NCBI GenBank assembly: GCA_034190875.2
Contig: CM067353.1
Span: 35,592,881-35,656,880 of the forward strand
Source of the DNA: Urechis unicinctus
Taxonomy: Eukaryota > Annelida > Polychaeta > Xenopneusta > Urechidae
Direction of reading: 5' to 3'
Length of the DNA stretch: 64,000 nt
The notes below the pieces were generated by a model. That model was not told the DNA's origin. It saw only the letters and a program-made list of their open reading frames with translations, and made no database searches. Every line of letters starts with the position of its first letter. The stretch's first letter is position 1. Positions 1 through 9,108 of this stretch are shown piece by piece. Both the position numbers and the translations under genes were made by a program.

Positions 1-44
1 TATACTGAATGGAATTTCAAAATAAGTTCTTTCGTTGGTATTAC

Positions 45-269
45 CTGGCCTCCATGGTAGCAAAGAGATATTTGATTGTTTCTTCGTACTCCATATCATC
101 ATCACTGTCCACCAGTTCAACCGATTCCTCATGAGGCACGTATTTGGTGCCCTGGTTACAGATTGAGTCTGCAAGTTGCACTGAATCCCTTTGCAGTACT
201 GAGAGGGACTTACAGAAACTTGGGTACCTGTAGAATATTCCGTTTATCAAAGAATAATGACCGCTGTGT
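45..269 (-). CDS. Candidate internal exon of an unrecognised gene (left arm, exon c)
   Basis: An uninterrupted frame runs from a possible acceptor (CCCTACAG, just above 269) to a GCCAG|GTAATA donor at 45/44; if unspliced it ends in TAA right after MEAR. The product is acidic in its second half: FCKSLSVLQRDSVQLADS, then VPHEESVELVDSDDDMEYE, ending KYLFATMEA. A degraded paralogue with frameshifts and a stop lies at 2982-3258 on the opposite strand, and its matching pieces (FCK..LVLHRD, QFADPNC, EKSVELGDIDDD, MKYPFASMEAR) support this reading frame. I recognise no domain. It is outside the tandem array and therefore single-copy here. It could be an exon of a living gene reading off the left edge, or a relatively fresh relic. 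Confidence 0.35.
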
Positions 270-411
270 CTGTAGGGACTACAGTAGCCATCTATGTTAT
301 CAATACTAAACATATGCTACAATTTCATTCACCATAGCCTTGCAAGATGTCTATGTTTATAAATTGACTATGAAAAGACACATGGCTATATACAACAGAG
401 CTCATAAGCAA

Positions 412-414
412 GTC
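412..414. other. Left boundary of the tandem array (GTC microhomology)
   Basis: Left flank AAGCAA-GTC-AAAAG, right flank GACCT-GTC-CGTCAG (52365-52367) and the internal junctions GACCT-GTC-AAAAG (24312, 28559) share only GTC. Three bases of microhomology at a duplication joint fit end joining or template switching rather than recombination between long repeats. No transposon ends or target-site duplications are visible at the joint. Confidence 0.8.
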
Positions 415-477
415 AAAAGTGATTCGGGTCGATGCATTTTATCAACCATAGCATTACAGTTGATTTTTGACACTTAC

Positions 478-600
478 CCAAACATTTATTCTGCACTCGA
501 ATGATTAGTGAGAGCAAGCTTCACGGTAGGCAGCGCTTAGGTATGGCATCTCTGTTTCTTATTTATCACTACCAGATGAGTTATCTGTTACCTCAGCAAA
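478..600 (-). pseudogene. Exon-like relic b in the left inverted-repeat arm
   Basis: The minus strand shows a coding-like stretch rich in S, D and E ending at a strong donor (GTAAGT, plus-strand 477-472). The homologous stretch on the plus strand at 2647-2784 also ends at GTAAGT. Both copies contain in-frame stops in whichever frame is chosen, so neither is an intact exon. The acidic S/D/E frame shares a stop at the same site in both arms, so the true frame cannot be settled by eye. The tandem copies hold the same segment near 24378-24500 and 28625-28747. Confidence 0.35.
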
Positions 601-606
601 GCTATT

Positions 607-951
607 TCATTTACTGCCTGCATGCCGCGAAACAGCTGGATTGATGTACTGACAACAAGATGGAGATAAATTCATCATACATCTCAATAAATGAAAGTAA
701 AAAGTAGCTAAAAGGCAGGAAAGGTTCTTCCAGCCGATTTCATCTGTATTCACTGCCTTTTCTTGGAGGCTATCTGCCATCAACTCCAACGTGTCTAAAG
801 AGAGTCGGTATATGCGGTGCACTGTCAACGAACCGTCAAGACGATGGGGGATGTTTATCCTCACGACAACACCACGTGTAACGTCACTGTCTGGAAATTT
901 ACGAATTGTACCCAACGATATCTTGACCGATTTGGCTTGGAAAATGTACAT
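607..951 (-). pseudogene. Unrecognised exon-like open frame, 114 codons (copy 1)
   Basis: The frame is open on the minus strand and reads like protein: KFPDSDVTRGVVVRINIPHR, a charged stretch around LDTLELMADSLQEKAV, then a Cys-containing hydrophobic segment before a TGA. It lies in the same orientation as, and just upstream of, exon-like relics b (478-600) and c (45-269), as consecutive exons would. The frame is broken in both other copies: one G is missing from the G5 run (4 Gs in copies 2 and 3), and copy 3 has an extra T as well. That argues against function in those copies, or for homopolymer sequencing error. No family recognised. Confidence 0.3.
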
Positions 952-1512
952 TCATCAATAGGTTTGTTATAGAAAACAAGCCCGCAGATAACCGTATATA
1001 GGTTTTGATAACATTTTACACTTTGTTACAAATATACTTCATATACTGTAAATGCCGTCCAATTCATAATATTGTGATCTAGACTTTCAGAAGGTGTATA
1101 TTTTAAAGCATTTTATGTGTCCCCTCGGAAAATCAATATGCATGGAAAGCTCCATGTAATTAATACAAAATGCAAAGGCCACATGCTAGCACTGGAAAGG
1201 ATTTCATATTGATACAAACTCAAAGAGGGTAATTCAGATCCAAACCTTCAAATGTGATACCCCAAAACAGTGCAACATTCGAACTGGCTGTATGTCAACA
1301 TATTCAAGAAACTTCGATTGCATTTGATATACCGTCATTCGTCAAGTACTACTTTCGACCCCGCTGGAATGAACAACAGTAACAACTATAAATCCAACGC
1401 TTTGTTGATCACAATTCAAAACCATATTTATCGATCTCCGAACAGATGACTTTTTGGATGTATGGGTATATGTTTCATATGGTGACAGTGCTCAGTGCGA
1501 AGAACTGTTTAC
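952..1512. other. No gene seen (head of unit, first gap)
   Basis: AT-rich sequence with stops in all frames and no repeat structure. The same sequence recurs in copy 2 (about 24851-25413) and copy 3 (about 29099-29661). Confidence 0.5.
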
Positions 1513-1626
1513 GTCTACGGTCCAATGTTACCACTGGAACTCATAGCTGCGCTTAAGTACCACTTCAAGGCTTTCAGCAAATACAACGCTGATAACCTAA
1601 ATCGAAGCTTGCTGGACGAAAAGTGA
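1513..1626 (+). pseudogene. Conserved coding-like block, C-terminal exon relic (copy 1 head)
   Basis: A 38-codon frame beginning VYGPMLPL and ending NRSLLDEK-stop. A paralogous block of exactly 114 nt lies on the opposite strand at 8694-8581 (VYGPMLPL...NRSLLEEK-stop). Of 37 residues, 27 are identical, and the rest are mostly conservative (L/I, K/Q, A/S, D/E). Both end at the same TGA, and no indel separates them. This pattern suggests that the two diverged while coding constraint still acted. No splice acceptor is obvious at the left edge. Identical copies lie at 25414-25527 and 29662-29775. Family unknown. Confidence 0.5.
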
Positions 1627-2095
1627 TATTGGTACCATACCATATTAACGATATATATTTAAATATACCAGACACATAAAATCGGAATCTAAGTGTCAGA
1701 CGTCGTAAAGGAGATTCCGATGCAACTGCCGTATCTCAAGTTGTGCATGGAGCAATTGAAAACCAATCGATGGTTGTGATGCTAAATGCAAATACCACAA
1801 CACCAAACTTCGCTTAGAATATTAAGCATGACTTTGCATTCTATGAAATAATGATATAATTGTCACCGAAAAGCGATGATAGTAAGTTGTGCGCATGCAA
1901 TGCTCATATGCATATACGTTGCTGTTTATTGTGATTGCATCCTTAATATATAGGATTAATAATGGCTTCATGATTGTGGAGAAGCGTTTCGAATCCAATG
2001 TAATGATCAAATAGACGTGAGCCAATGGCCTGCAAATAAATGTGCTTAAATGATTGCATAGTTAATAACATCTTTATGTGACTGCCTTAAAATAT
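1627..2095. other. No intact gene seen (head of unit, second gap)
   Basis: One short protein-like reading occurs at about 1716-1816 on the plus strand (DSDATAVSQVVHG..NTTTPNFA). In it copy 2 differs by an extra 3-bp unit in a CAA/ACA run (near 25700), which keeps the frame. It is too short to call. The rest is AT-rich with stops in every frame. Confidence 0.4.
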
Positions 2096-2620
2096 AAGAT
2101 CTTCTTCAAACATTAATTAAGCCAAGCAACGGAAATGTTTTCATAGACATGTTGCCAAATTGAAAATATCATATTACATTTGAGCAAAGGTTGAAATTCA
2201 CGCCATCTCAAACTCACGTATGAGAGGAGCACTATATAGGATGAATGTTAAAAGGGATATACAGAGAGCACTGGAGTGTTTCGAATACATTTGCCATAAA
2301 CAGCATCCTTAGTTTCTGAACTTACAAAGTTTAAAACGCAAATAGCAACATTGTTGATAAAAAACAATCAGCTTGTTCTGAGTTATGGTTAATTGTGTTT
2401 GGAACGCCTGTAGCTTTTAGATTCCTGTCATGACTATGGCATAACTCGAGCAGCACTACGCCTTGATGCTGACGCAGATATGGCAATACGAGCTGCTTAC
2501 GCTTGCCATCGAGATTTTTTCACCAATCTTGGCTGGAGTAGATCGGCTGCAAACGTAACAGTCACTTATGTAGTGAAGGTTTGAGCAACTGATTCGATGC
2601 ATTTGTGTAATTGCACTGCC
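2096..2620 (+). repeat. Old direct paralogous block, member A (copy 1)
   Basis: Aligns in the same orientation with 7839-8390. Shared landmarks include AGATCTTCTTC/AGGTCTTCTTC, TAGACATGTT, GCACTGGAGTGT, ACAGCATCCTTAGTTTCTGAAC, GGTTAATTGTGT, GGAACGCCTG, GGCATAACTCGAGCAGCACTA, TGCTGACGCAGAT, CGGCTGCAAACGTAA and TTTGTGTAATTGC. Other copies of member A are at 26000-26524 and 30245-30770. Divergence between A and B is much greater than between the large tandem copies, so this duplication predates them and gives an outgroup for polarising changes among the heads. Confidence 0.8.
2444..2584 (+). pseudogene. Exon-like relic within old block A
   Basis: Plus-strand frame with TRAALRLDADADMAIRAAY, then CHRDFFTNLGWSRSAAN, ending in TGA. 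In the paralogue at 8206-8345 the first half is recognisable (TRAALSLNADADKAIRAAY) but the second half is frameshifted and stopped. The alanine/aspartate-rich helix-like start is suggestive of a coding exon, but I cannot name a family. It sits about 60 bp upstream of exon-like relic b' in the right inverted-repeat arm. Confidence 0.3.
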
Positions 2621-2646
2621 TTTTGTGAAGCGCCGTGTATTTCCAG

Positions 2647-2784
2647 ATATAGTGACGTTTTGGCAGCTGAGGAAACAGATCAATCAAGTGATAGTGATGA
2701 ATCAGAGACAGAGGTGCTACACCCAAGCACTGCCTACACTGAAGCTTGCTCTCTCTAATCATTTGAGTGCAGGAAAATGTATTG
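2647..2784 (+). pseudogene. Exon-like relic b' (right arm)
   Basis: Bounded by a plausible acceptor (GTGTATTTCCAG) and a strong donor (TTG|GTAAGT). Two frames look coding. One is acidic (ETDQSSDSDESETEV) but has a stop; the other (WQLRKQINQVIVMNQRQRC) is open through the donor here, yet full of stops in the left-arm paralogue. The three tandem copies are identical over this stretch (26551-26688 and 30797-30934). It is a relic or an exon of undetermined frame; no family recognised. Confidence 0.3.
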
Positions 2785-2981
2785 GTAAGTGTCACAACGC
2801 AACTGTATTATTATAGTTGATGAAATGCATTGACAGGGATTACTTTTGCCTTGCTTATAAGCTGAGTTGTACGTAGATATGTGTCTTGTCACAAACGTAA
2901 GGCTACGATGGATGAAATTGAAGCATACTTTCGTTATTGATAACATAGATAACTATAACTGGCAAGTTAATACAAAAACAG

Positions 2982-3258
2982 ATGTCGATCTTTCCTAAAT
3001 CAAAACGAAGTATTATGCATGTACCTATGATTCTGTAAGCCCCGCTTGGTACTGCATAGGGACATTATGCAATTTGCTGATCCAAACTGTCACCCGAGTA
3101 CTCCAATACGAGTCTCAGGAGAAATCGGTTGAACTGGGGGACATTGATGATGATAAAGAGTTTGACAAAGTGTAAGGGGAACATTGTTGTGTTTGTAACC
3201 ATAGGATTTTATTTGATAAGAAAGAAATGAAATATCCCTTTGCTTCCATGGAGGCCAG
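2982..3258 (+). pseudogene. Degraded paralogue of exon c (right arm)
   Basis: Fragments of the left-arm product can be followed through several frames: FCKPRLVLHRD, then QFADPNCHPSTP, then EKSVELGDIDDDKEFDKV and stop, then after an insertion MKYPFASMEAR at a GCCAG|GTAAAA donor. At least two frameshifts, one stop and an insertion make it non-functional in this form, whereas the left-arm version is open. Same relic at 26886-27162 and 31132-31408. Confidence 0.55.
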
Positions 3259-3275
3259 GTAAAAACCACGAAATA

Positions 3276-3802
3276 TTATTCCGCATATTTGAATTGGGGG
3301 TGTGCGGAAGTTCCCCTTTTTCAACGACAACGGCAACTGTGTTTTGGCTGCCACTCATAGGAATCTTGGGGGCCGTTTAATCATCATAATCACTGCAATC
3401 CTTTAACACTGTAATAATACTTTGCTGACAAATATGCGATTCCACCACGGCACTCATATCTTCACACCCAATACTTAGGACCTAGCCAAGTAAACGTAGG
3501 ACCTAGCCAAGTAAACGCGACTTGTCATCTACATTGCTCTTCCCATTGTAAGTTATATACCGCTGCATAACTTGGCCGGTTGAGTAATGGTTTCGGGTTA
3601 GCCAACATATTATGTAGGCTATGTTTCTAAAGTCACATTGTAATGCATTTTACGGCGTCGTTGACCCTCTCTGTCTCTAACTGACAACGATACGTGTCAT
3701 GCAAATTATTTGAACTTAATATGAGGGAAATTTAATCAATGCGCAATGAGTGGGTTTTCATATCCCCGGATCCCATCCAGTTGCTCCGCGTCCTGATTAT
3801 CA
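3276..3802. other. No gene seen; holds a 21-bp tandem pair
   Basis: AT-rich sequence without supported coding potential. The head/middle boundary used in the copy 2 joint (AATGC, 3738-3742) lies here. From about 3757 onward copies 1 and 3 begin to differ markedly, after being nearly identical up to that point. Confidence 0.5.
3476..3517 (+). repeat. Perfect 21-bp tandem pair
   Basis: TAGGACCTAGCCAAGTAAACG occurs twice back to back (3476-3496, 3497-3517). The same pair is in copy 2 (27380-27421) and copy 3 (31626-31667) without any change. Confidence 0.9.
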
Positions 3803-4220
3803 AGTCAATGGAAGAACTTTAGCAAACGGAAGCAGCTTTGAGTAGACCTAATCATGCAGTCGCCAGGCTAGACAGGTAGCTATGCTCACGCAAAGTAAAC
3901 AATCTAATACGCCCTGCTCCGGAATTCAATTACTGGAAGGGAATGGCAGGAATAATAAGGCTGTGTATTGCTTGGCTGATATATCGCTGGGTGTTCGATG
4001 TATGGGTGTCTTAATAACTATTGTTAGTCGCTCTAGATATCCCCTGCATCATCGATGCTACATTTTGTAATTAGTCTAACAAACCGACCTGAAGCATTGT
4101 CATCATAATCCGATTGATCAGCAGGGAACGATCGGTAGTACATAACCAATGCTAGAATACAAGGAGCTGAGAGGTTATCATTTCATATATGATTGCTTGT
4201 GCTAGTTCCTGATACATTTA
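3803..4220 (+). repeat. Second old direct paralogous block, member A (copy 1)
   Basis: Matches 9478-9898 in the same orientation. Landmarks: GTCGCCAGGCTA, ACGCAAAG, CCAGAATTCAAT-type segment, ATAAGGCTGTGTAT, GGCTGA, CATAACCAATG/TATAACCAATG and TTTCATATATGAT. The spacing from the first old block is similar in both members (about 5.7 kb offset), so these are probably two surviving parts of one old duplicated segment. Copy 3 counterpart at about 31954-32360. Confidence 0.75.
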
Positions 4221-4423
4221 ATAGAACAAACATTTCCAGCAACTTAATGCGACATGATGCACTGCGTTGTGTGCACATTTAATGTGTGCATCTGACTCTG
4301 CAAAACCCAAAGTATTTCGCTCAAGCGCTTCTGTTCAAAATGGTTGCTACGAAAAACATTAAGAATAGAATTTTTTCCCCCTTTATTCCCTTGTGCTTGA
4401 CGCGTGATACAGTTGAAGTACAG

Positions 4424-4458
4424 TACGGCACGGTACGGTACGGTACGGCACGGCACGG
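4424..4458 (+). repeat. Short ACGGT/ACGGC pentanucleotide tract
   Basis: Seven pentamers of the form ACGGY. The copy 3 counterpart (32562-32596) differs by a G-to-A in one unit. Confidence 0.85.
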
Positions 4459-4750
4459 TTAAACTGCAATCATGATCACATTACTATCCAATCACGTTGA
4501 ATCTTCTGTTATAGCTTTACAAAACAACATAAGCAAACGAAGACACACTCCCGGTCCTCTATGACTGCACTAATAAAACAGCAGCCCGTTCAACCACGGA
4601 CACTGTATTGAATTTTATGAAACTAGTCAAATATAATAACATTGTTCTTACCACGCTGTGAACACATAATAAAGTATAGGTATATCTGTAGGCTGAATAA
4701 TCCCAAGCACATGGCTTCGTATTCCGAACACAGCAAAATCTCTTCACCCA

Positions 4751-4951
4751 TACATAAAGTGATGACGTCATGCTTTTTCCCATTCCCACACTTACCCCAC
4801 TCCCTACCGTCAGTTACATCTACATAAAGTGGTGACGTCATGCCTTTTCCCATTCCCACACTTGCCCCACTCCCTACCGTCAGTTACATCTACATAAAGT
4901 GGTGACGTCATAACCTTTTCCCATTCCCACGTTTATCCCGTTCCCTACCGT
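4751..4951 (+). repeat. 70-bp minisatellite, three monomers, one CRE palindrome each (copy 1)
   Basis: TGACGTCA starts at 4763, 4833 and 4903, exactly 70 bp apart, each preceded by TACATAAAGTG and followed by CCTTTTCCCATTCCCAC and CCCTACCG. The third monomer is the most diverged. TGACGTCA is the full palindromic CRE/ATF site recognised by bZIP factors; three in register make a plausible homotypic cluster. Whether it acts as an enhancer is inference, and no gene start is recognised nearby. Confidence 0.85.
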
Positions 4952-6728
4952 TACAATGGTGTATAATGTGCCGGTGATGAAAGCCCTTTATAAAGTAATG
5001 CTTAACAGCCTTGTCAGCAATGTATTGTAAAGCGAGACCAATGGATACTTGCAACTACGGCACTAGCACAATTATATGGATTTTACTCGATCCATGCATT
5101 CGCTTGTTGGGTTTAAATTAACTGAATTATCGACGTTAGAGGTTGAGCACCAATGTTGTACGTGTGTGACTCATTGATTTGTTTGCCAATGCGTTTTGCA
5201 TAACCTTATGTGAAATCAGCTTTGAAGATTAATCACGCTGTTATCATGCTGTTACGCTTGGACAGTTGAAGGCAATAACTCAACGACAGTGCATAATAAG
5301 CACTGGGGCTAGCAGGAAGAGGGTATCAATCCATCTAGTCAAACATGAAAACATATCTATCACTGCCTACGCACACCAAAGCAACAAAAAATAGACAAGT
5401 GCGTGCTGTATATTTTTAGCTGTCTTTACGTCGATCTTTCTCAGTTGAATCATGAACATGTGCGACCTATAACAATTGTGTTTTTCTAAGAGAAGGAAAT
5501 CATCAAGCACGTTATAGCACAATGTGATACTAGTGTTGATACATACTCCTGTAGCAAACATGTTTATTGATCCCTATTTGTCTTATGTAAAGACCATGTA
5601 GATATGATTGTTCATTTTGTCATACATACCATCCTAAACGAGACCAAGTGCCAATTACATGTCCCATATGCAGATCGTGTTTTGCACGACACGCTGTTTC
5701 TACCAATGTTCATGAAAACTCGTATTCCATGCAAGAGAATGGGCGATATTGTGCTTGTCAGACGTGAAACATGATATCTTCGTATCGTCTTACACAGGTT
5801 GTCATGTAGATAAGTTGGACAAAGTCTGTTTTTAAGTTATGTATGATACAGACTCCCGGCAAAAAATTCAATGAGGTCTTTGTCATGTTTTAACCATGGG
5901 AGTCCCGTTTCATTCGCAACAAGTCAAGCAAAATAGTTAAGGCATAGTTTGGATTGATTAGTTTATGTATTTAGCAATGTAAGCATCCATCGGGTGAACG
6001 ACTTGGCGGGTATCGTATTCTCACCAATGATTGTTTGGACAGACAAACAAGACGATAAACCAGAAATCATTTAAGTGAATTGTAGCCTGAAATGCTGTGA
6101 GGTAATTGTCAGCATTAATTGCATTAGAAACTGGTTTGTTTGACCGTCTAATAACCGAGGAATTGATACATTTAACAAATGCATACGTGTGTTGAATGGT
6201 CACGCAGTCACCGCACAGCTGCAGCAAACATTGTATTGTAAATGAAATGTACCCTTCGACTTTTGACAAATGGAGGTTACGACATAATGAGTGGTGGTAA
6301 ATGTTTGTCATGGGTAAATGAACCCAACTGCAACTATGAAAGTAAATGTTTTGATCTTAGCAGTAGATCTATTTGTTATGGGATATTCTTTTATCATGTA
6401 CCAATGTACCAAGGTCCATAAAAGAATTTGCATAGTATTTTTGGACCTTTACAATCATGATCATCACATTGTTCAGTAGGGAACGTCAGACAATGTACAA
6501 CTAATGGTAGAATTTAAGAGGTTTAAAATTTAAGAATTTAAACATACCAAACAGAACTACACACACGTACACCAACTATGGTTTTAATTATTGCACACAA
6601 TACGTAACTGTTGATAGCACATAATTACCAAGACCACAAGGTACAAGCAACCGACTGATTGGGTCACATTACCAGCAAAAACGGTACAGCATTCGACAAA
6701 TTATATGAAAAAAGTTTTCATGACGGAA
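4952..6728. other. No gene seen (middle of copy 1)
   Basis: AT-rich sequence with only short open frames, several of which are broken in copy 3. A 35-bp segment at 5590-5624 is missing from copy 3 (joint at about 33737). Confidence 0.5.
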
Positions 6729-7029
6729 CAAACAGTTCCCGTGGCGTAGTGTGAAATTTGATCGCCTTTCAACCCACAGGTTATGGGTTCGATACCAAGG
6801 TGTTAAAACCTGACTGGCTCCCCATGACTCGGATGATCACGGTAAATGGCGGTCCCATCTCCGAAACGGAATGCACCCGATCCGGTAGCTCAATAGTACC
6901 GTGCAGTTTGCCAACAGGTTTGTGCCAAGTGGGCGCTGGCACTTATGGGGAGCTGTCCTAGCATCACCATCGCGATATCACCTCGTTGTTGAAAGTAATG
7001 TTAAACCCCTCATATTACCATTACAATTG
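6729..7029 (+). mobile_element. tRNA-derived SINE-like element (copy 1)
   Basis: The head has an A-box-like TGGCGTAGTGTG (6742-6753) and a near-perfect B box GGTTCGATACC (6786-6796), the internal RNA polymerase III promoter of tRNA-derived SINEs. The body includes a GC-richer central region, and the 3' part has CGATATCACCTCGTTGTTGAAAG followed by GTTAAACCCC, a tail type I associate with molluscan/invertebrate SINEs. Imperfect 10-bp direct repeats, CATGACGGAA (6719-6728) and CATGACAGAA (7030-7039), could be the target-site duplication. It is non-autonomous and makes no protein. Confidence 0.75.
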
Positions 7030-7039
7030 CATGACAGAA

Positions 7040-7838
7040 AATGCCAAATCTCACAAACCCCACTGGATCACACTTGAAAAGTGATCAATATGATGTTGGA
7101 TCATATACAGCTTTGATCTTCTAGCCGATTTTGTCAACGCATAGAAACGCATATTAATCATTGATACACATCATGTTACCAGCGACTAATGTGATGTGAT
7201 ATCTTGCACAAAAGTCACGGTTGAAGTACATTTACCGACCCAAAGATATCTTTCGGCTTAAAATGCAGAGGATATCGGTCAATCACGATATCATTAAGGC
7301 TGCTGTCACGAAGACACAATATCAAATTGTTGCATCATGATCACGGTTTGTGCACTGTTACAAGTCACAGTTCAGGCGCTCTCACGGCTTTCGAGCTACA
7401 GTTGGTAACAGCTGTTGCATGTCTGCCTATCACTATGTTAATGTAGGCTGTCGTCGTCTATTTCATAACGACCATATATCGTGTTGCAGCATAAACAAAG
7501 TATCCATATGATCCATAAATAGCTGTCATCATTCACTCAGACAAGCAACTGGCGCAGTGACACATTCATGACAGCTTGTCGCATATTCCCAGATCAAATA
7601 GAATACAAGACATCCTGCACTATTGGACATCTTCAGAAGAAACAGGCCTACAAACTTATTAAATTGATTTAATCGCAGCACTGGCACGACTTACCAAATT
7701 ATGTTAAATGTAGAAGGAAACTTTTCTTAGGATACGGCACTCACCTCATTAAGTAGAAATAATTGAACGTAGTTTTGCGTAGACCTTAAAAAAAGGTCCA
7801 TAGACTTAGCAGGCAGCTATCTCTTATCGGTCGGATAC
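7040..7838. other. No gene seen; rich in GATATC and TGATC motifs
   Basis: No coding frame or RNA gene found. The stretch contains many short GATATC/TGATCA-type palindromes and repeated ATCAATATGATGTTGGATCA-like text, but no clear periodic repeat. Confidence 0.4.
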
Positions 7839-8390
7839 AAGGTCTTCTTCAGTTATCAATTTAGCAATGCAACGGAATTGTTTTTATAGACATGTTTCCC
7901 AATTGATAATATCATTGCATATGAGTAAAAGTTGTAATTCATACCACCTCAACACTCCCTTATCGGTAGAGCACAAGATAGGACAAATGTAAAATGGGAT
8001 ATATTGACAGCACTGGAGTGTCTCGCGTATATTTGCCATAAAACAGCATCCTTAGTTTCTGAACATACATAGTTTTAAAAAAAAAATAACAATATTGTTG
8101 ATAACCAAAAAGCAGAAGAATGTAGTTTGTTCTGATTTATTCCCGATTTGTGGTTAATTGTGTGTGGAACGCCTGCAACATTCTAGATTCCTGTCATGGC
8201 TTTGGCATAACTCGAGCAGCACTAAGCCTTAATGCTGACGCAGATAAGGCAATACGAGCGGCTTACGTTTGCCCTCGATTTATTTTTTTGCTAACGTTTG
8301 CTTGAGCAGACCGGCTGCAAACGTAAAGGTGACTATAATGAAGTGAACACTTGAGCGACTGATTCAATGCTTTTGTGTAATTGCGCTTGA
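7839..8390 (+). repeat. Old direct paralogous block, member B (copy 1)
   Basis: Paralogue of 2096-2620, same orientation, more degraded in its exon-like part (stop and frameshift after AIRAAYVC). Copy 3 counterpart at about 35978-36510. It preserves states such as ATTCTAG and GAGCGGC that agree with copy 2 of member A rather than with copies 1 and 3, which helps date the changes in the heads. Confidence 0.8.
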
Positions 8391-8580
8391 TAACAACTTG
8401 CCTGATCATTCTGAAAGCTCTGTAAATTCGTCACAGCTACTTATACGCGTTGTGTACGATATTTCAAATAATGTTCAATCATGGTACATGGAATCCTTTC
8501 TATGCGAGTCACCTTCACCTGCAAACGTCCTGCTTCGCTCGAGAAGGTTATCATTATTTTACTCTAAGAACGCGTGTCAA

Positions 8581-8694
8581 TCACTTTTCCTCCAGCAAAC
8601 TTCGATTTATGTTATCAGCGTTTTATTTGCTGAAAGACGTTAAGTGGTACTGAAGCGTAGCTATGATTGCCAATGGTAACATTGGACCGTAGAC
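8581..8694 (-). pseudogene. Inverted paralogue of the 1513-1626 coding-like block (copy 1)
   Basis: Minus-strand frame VYGPMLPLAIIATLQYHL..FSK-stop-NADNINRSLLEEK-stop. One internal stop (TAA where the partner has a Tyr codon) marks it as a relic. Same length as the partner. It sits immediately beside old block B but in the opposite orientation to block A's version, so an inversion or inverted insertion separated the two. Copy 3 counterpart 36701-36814. Confidence 0.5.
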
Positions 8695-8961
8695 CGATTC
8701 ATGCTCCGCGCCACACTTAAGTCAGTACGGTCTTTTTTTATATGTGATTGCATATGGTGAAAACTATTACAAAAAGGAAAGATTAAAGTAGTTGGAGGAT
8801 GTACAGACAAACCATAATTTCAGTCTTTTGACAAGTTATTCCTTAATAACATCATGATGGTGCTCTCTCTTGTACTCATTATTTTCTTCACAACACAAAT
8901 TCAATGAAGGCCGCAGGGAGTGTATGAACCACCTTCTGAGATTTTGCAGGTGAGTGAAATG

Positions 8962-9108
8962 ATTAATTCTGTCATTGATCAAACAGAATATATATTATGA
9001 CAGACACAGACATTAATTATTTCATTGATCAAACAGAATATACATCATGACAGACATAGTCATTAATTTTTGTCATTGTCAAACAGATATACATCATGAC
9101 AGACAGTC
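8962..9108 (+). repeat. 50-bp tandem triplicate (copy 1)
   Basis: ATTAAT starts at 8962, 9012 and 9062, each followed by TTGATCAAACAG-AATAT and TCATGACAGACA-type text. The third monomer has two 1-2 bp deletions. Copy 3 counterpart 37081-37227, where the third monomer keeps the ATTGATCAAAC core intact. Confidence 0.85.

Larger units (their letters stand above)
1..660 (-). repeat. Left arm of an old, diverged inverted repeat
   Basis: Read on the minus strand, this stretch aligns by eye with the plus strand at about 2560-3275. Shared landmarks, in the same order, are a GCTGAGG..AACAGAT segment, GAAGCTTGCTCTC, a GGTAAGTGTCA donor-like site, GTTGATRAAATGCAT, ATTGATAACATAGAT, TTTCTGTAAG, GAATCGGTTGAACTGG and ATGGAGGCCAGGTAA. 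Identity is clearly below that of the large tandem copies, so this duplication is older. The tandem-array breakpoint at 412 falls inside this arm, so copies 2 and 3 contain only the 412-660 part of it. The arm may extend past the window edge. Confidence 0.75.
2560..3275 (+). repeat. Right arm of the old inverted repeat (copy 1)
   Basis: Partner of 1-660 (minus strand), separated from it by about 1.9 kb. It contains two exon-like segments with donor-like ends (GTAAGT after 2784 and GTAAAA after 3258) in the same order as in the left arm, plus the intervening intron-like 200 bp. A roughly 56-bp insertion near 3175-3225 is absent from the left arm. The arm recurs essentially unchanged in copies 2 (about 26464-27179) and 3 (about 30710-31425). 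Confidence 0.7.

Noticed and set aside
6758..6961. 67-codon plus-strand frame kept in both copies (also 34875-35078)
   Set aside because: It lies wholly inside the SINE; its conservation reflects the recent duplication and the GC-rich SINE body, not a protein.
8962..9108. CRISPR-like array
   Set aside because: Three contiguous 50-bp monomers without unique spacers, in eukaryotic-type sequence; it is a minisatellite.
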